Assembly: GCA_937928295.1 (NCBI GenBank)
Contig: CALEYY010000336.1
Span: 1 to 7,426, forward strand
Direction of reading: 5' to 3'
DNA: 7,426 bases
Origin: an uncultured Moraxellaceae bacterium
Lineage (GTDB): Bacteria; Pseudomonadota; Gammaproteobacteria; Pseudomonadales; Moraxellaceae
The position numbers were made by a program, and so were the translations under genes. The number at the start of each line of letters is the position of its first letter. Positions within the stretch are counted from its first letter, which is position 1. The notes beneath the pieces are model-generated. The model had not been told where the DNA came from and did no database searches. It saw nothing but the letters and a program-made list of their open reading frames with translations. This document shows, in pieces, positions 6,458 through 7,426 of the stretch.

Positions 6458-7426
6458 CTACGGCAAGAGCTGATACGGCGCGGCATCCATGACCGGCGAG
6501 CGCTTAAGCAGCTGATCGCAAAGCAGCCGGGCCGATGCCGGAGCCAGTACCAGACCGTTGCGGAACTGCCCGGCATTGACCCACAGGCCGGGCTGACCCG
6601 GCACCTCGCCAATGAAGGGGATGCCATTGGGCGAGCTGGGTCGCAATCCGGCCCATTGCGCGACGCAATCGGCATCCGCCAAGGCCGGCCAAAGCGAGAT
6701 GGCCGCCGCACGCAACTTCTCGTGCGCCACGGCCGTGACGGACTTGTCGAAGCCGGTGTCTTCCAGCGTCGAACCGCACAGCACCAGGCCATCGCGGCGT
6801 GGAATCACATAATGGCCGTTGCGCAGAATCATGGTGGTAAGCGCGCCGGGGGCGATTTGGTACAGCTGCATCTGACCCTTGATCGGGCGTACCGGCAGGC
6901 TCAGGCCGAGATCTCGCAGCAAATTTTGCGTCCATGCGCCGCCAGTCAGCACGACGGCATCGGCAGCCAGAATTTCACCGAAAACCAACTGGATCTGTGG
7001 CGATGGCTGGCTACGCACTTGCACCACTTCGGCCTGCTCAAGCAGCGTGACTTTGGGCATTTGCGCCAGAGCCGCGCGCAAGGCTTTCAACAAGCGCGGA
7101 TTACGTACCTGCGCCACCTCGGGCAGAAACAAGCCCTGCGCAACATCCTGGGCCAGACCGGGCCATTGCTGATGCAGTGCCGGTTGCTGCCACGCTGAGC
7201 AGGCGAAGCCCTGCTGCTGTGCCCAGGCTTGCGCATCGCGGGCATCGGGCGCATCCAGAAACAGCAGGCCACTGGTCGTTAGCTCGGAATCAATACCGGT
7301 TTCGGCAATCAATGCCTCGGCGAGTGCGGGATACGCCGCCTGCGCCCAGCGTGCCAGTGCAGTGACTGCCGGCGGATAGCGCCACGGATACAAGGGCGAG
7401 ACGATGCCGCCGCCCGCCCACGATGC
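6458..7426 (-). CDS. thiO: Glycine oxidase / D-amino-acid oxidase ThiO (5' end cut by window edge)
   Basis: ThiO is an FAD-dependent oxidase of the DAO family that turns glycine into iminoglycine for the thiazole half of thiamine; it can also act on other small amino acids. The frame is open from the stop at 6460-6458 to the right edge and gives 322 residues. The first visible residues, ASWAGGGIVSPLYPWRYP, match the conserved early region of ThiO, so about 40-50 residues with the N-terminal FAD-binding GxGxxG are missing. The TTG at 7393 is an internal leucine codon, not the start. Visible landmarks, numbered from the edge: TGGAWT (161-166), RPIKGQM (180-186), GHYVIPRRDG (204-213) with the likely substrate-site Tyr206, GLRPSSPNGIPFIG (260-273) with Arg262, and GQFRNG (286-291) with Arg289. 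Tyr206, Arg262 and Arg289 appear to correspond to Bacillus subtilis Tyr246, Arg302 and Arg329. The usual GHFRNG is GQFRNG here. No other thi genes are in view. Confidence 0.92.
   Translation of the reverse strand, partial: ASWAGGGIVSPLYPWRYPPAVTALARWAQAAYPALAEALIAETGIDSELTTSGLLFLDAPDARDAQAWAQQQGFACSAWQQPALHQQWPGLAQDVAQGLFLPEVAQVRNPRLLKALRAALAQMPKVTLLEQAEVVQVRSQPSPQIQLVFGEILAADAVVLTGGAWTQNLLRDLGLSLPVRPIKGQMQLYQIAPGALTTMILRNGHYVIPRRDGLVLCGSTLEDTGFDKSVTAVAHEKLRAAAISLWPALADADCVAQWAGLRPSSPNGIPFIGEVPGQPGLWVNAGQFRNGLVLAPASARLLCDQLLKRSPVMDAAPYQLLP

Noticed and set aside
1..7426. Mobile elements, CRISPR arrays, tRNA or rRNA genes, riboswitches
   Set aside because: I found no terminal inverted repeats, transposase motifs, regularly spaced repeats or recognisable RNA gene landmarks on either strand; nearly all sequence is explained by intact or edge-cut genes.

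Overview
The window looks like the chromosome of a gammaproteobacterium, at roughly 60% G+C by eye. The evidence is protein similarity (RluD, BamD, glutamine-dependent NadE, a ThiO-type oxidase, a PilY1-like pilus protein and a small PP0621-type protein) and the rluD/bamD divergent pair, an arrangement known from Escherichia coli and Pseudomonas. Genus or family cannot be named from the sequence alone. There is no sign of an insertion sequence, phage, CRISPR array, tRNA or rRNA. Coding density is very high and the only gene-free stretches are 24 to 100 bases long.

Left to right: (1) rluD, minus strand, cut at its 3' end by the left edge, makes the 23S rRNA pseudouridine synthase. (2) An 84-base divergent promoter region holds back-to-back promoter candidates for rluD and bamD. 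(3) bamD (comL), plus strand, makes the lipoprotein of the BAM outer-membrane assembly machine. (4) A 911-residue secreted PilY1-like protein, minus strand, converges on bamD and overlaps its 3' end by 22 bases. It keeps the PilY1 C-terminal beta-propeller, but its N-terminal part seems to retain only a degenerate trace of the von Willebrand A metal site. (5) nadE, minus strand, lies 100 bases upstream of the PilY1-like gene and may be co-transcribed with it. (6) A short divergent region leads to an 86-residue membrane-anchored zinc-ribbon-like protein of the PP0621 type, plus strand. (7) A hairpin lies between this gene and thiO, which is on the minus strand and cut at its 5' end by the right edge. 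thiO makes a glycine/D-amino-acid oxidase of the thiamine pathway.

Most genes are unrelated housekeeping functions: ribosome modification, envelope assembly, NAD synthesis and thiamine synthesis. In Pseudomonas aeruginosa, rluD and bamD(comL) lie next to pilS-pilR, a thiO-like oxidase and the fimT-pilVWXY1-pilE minor pilin operon. This window therefore looks like a rearranged or reduced version of a type IV pilus neighbourhood, with a lone, divergent PilY1-like gene and no minor pilin genes in view. That gene is the most unusual item here. I found no convincing wholly new multi-gene system.
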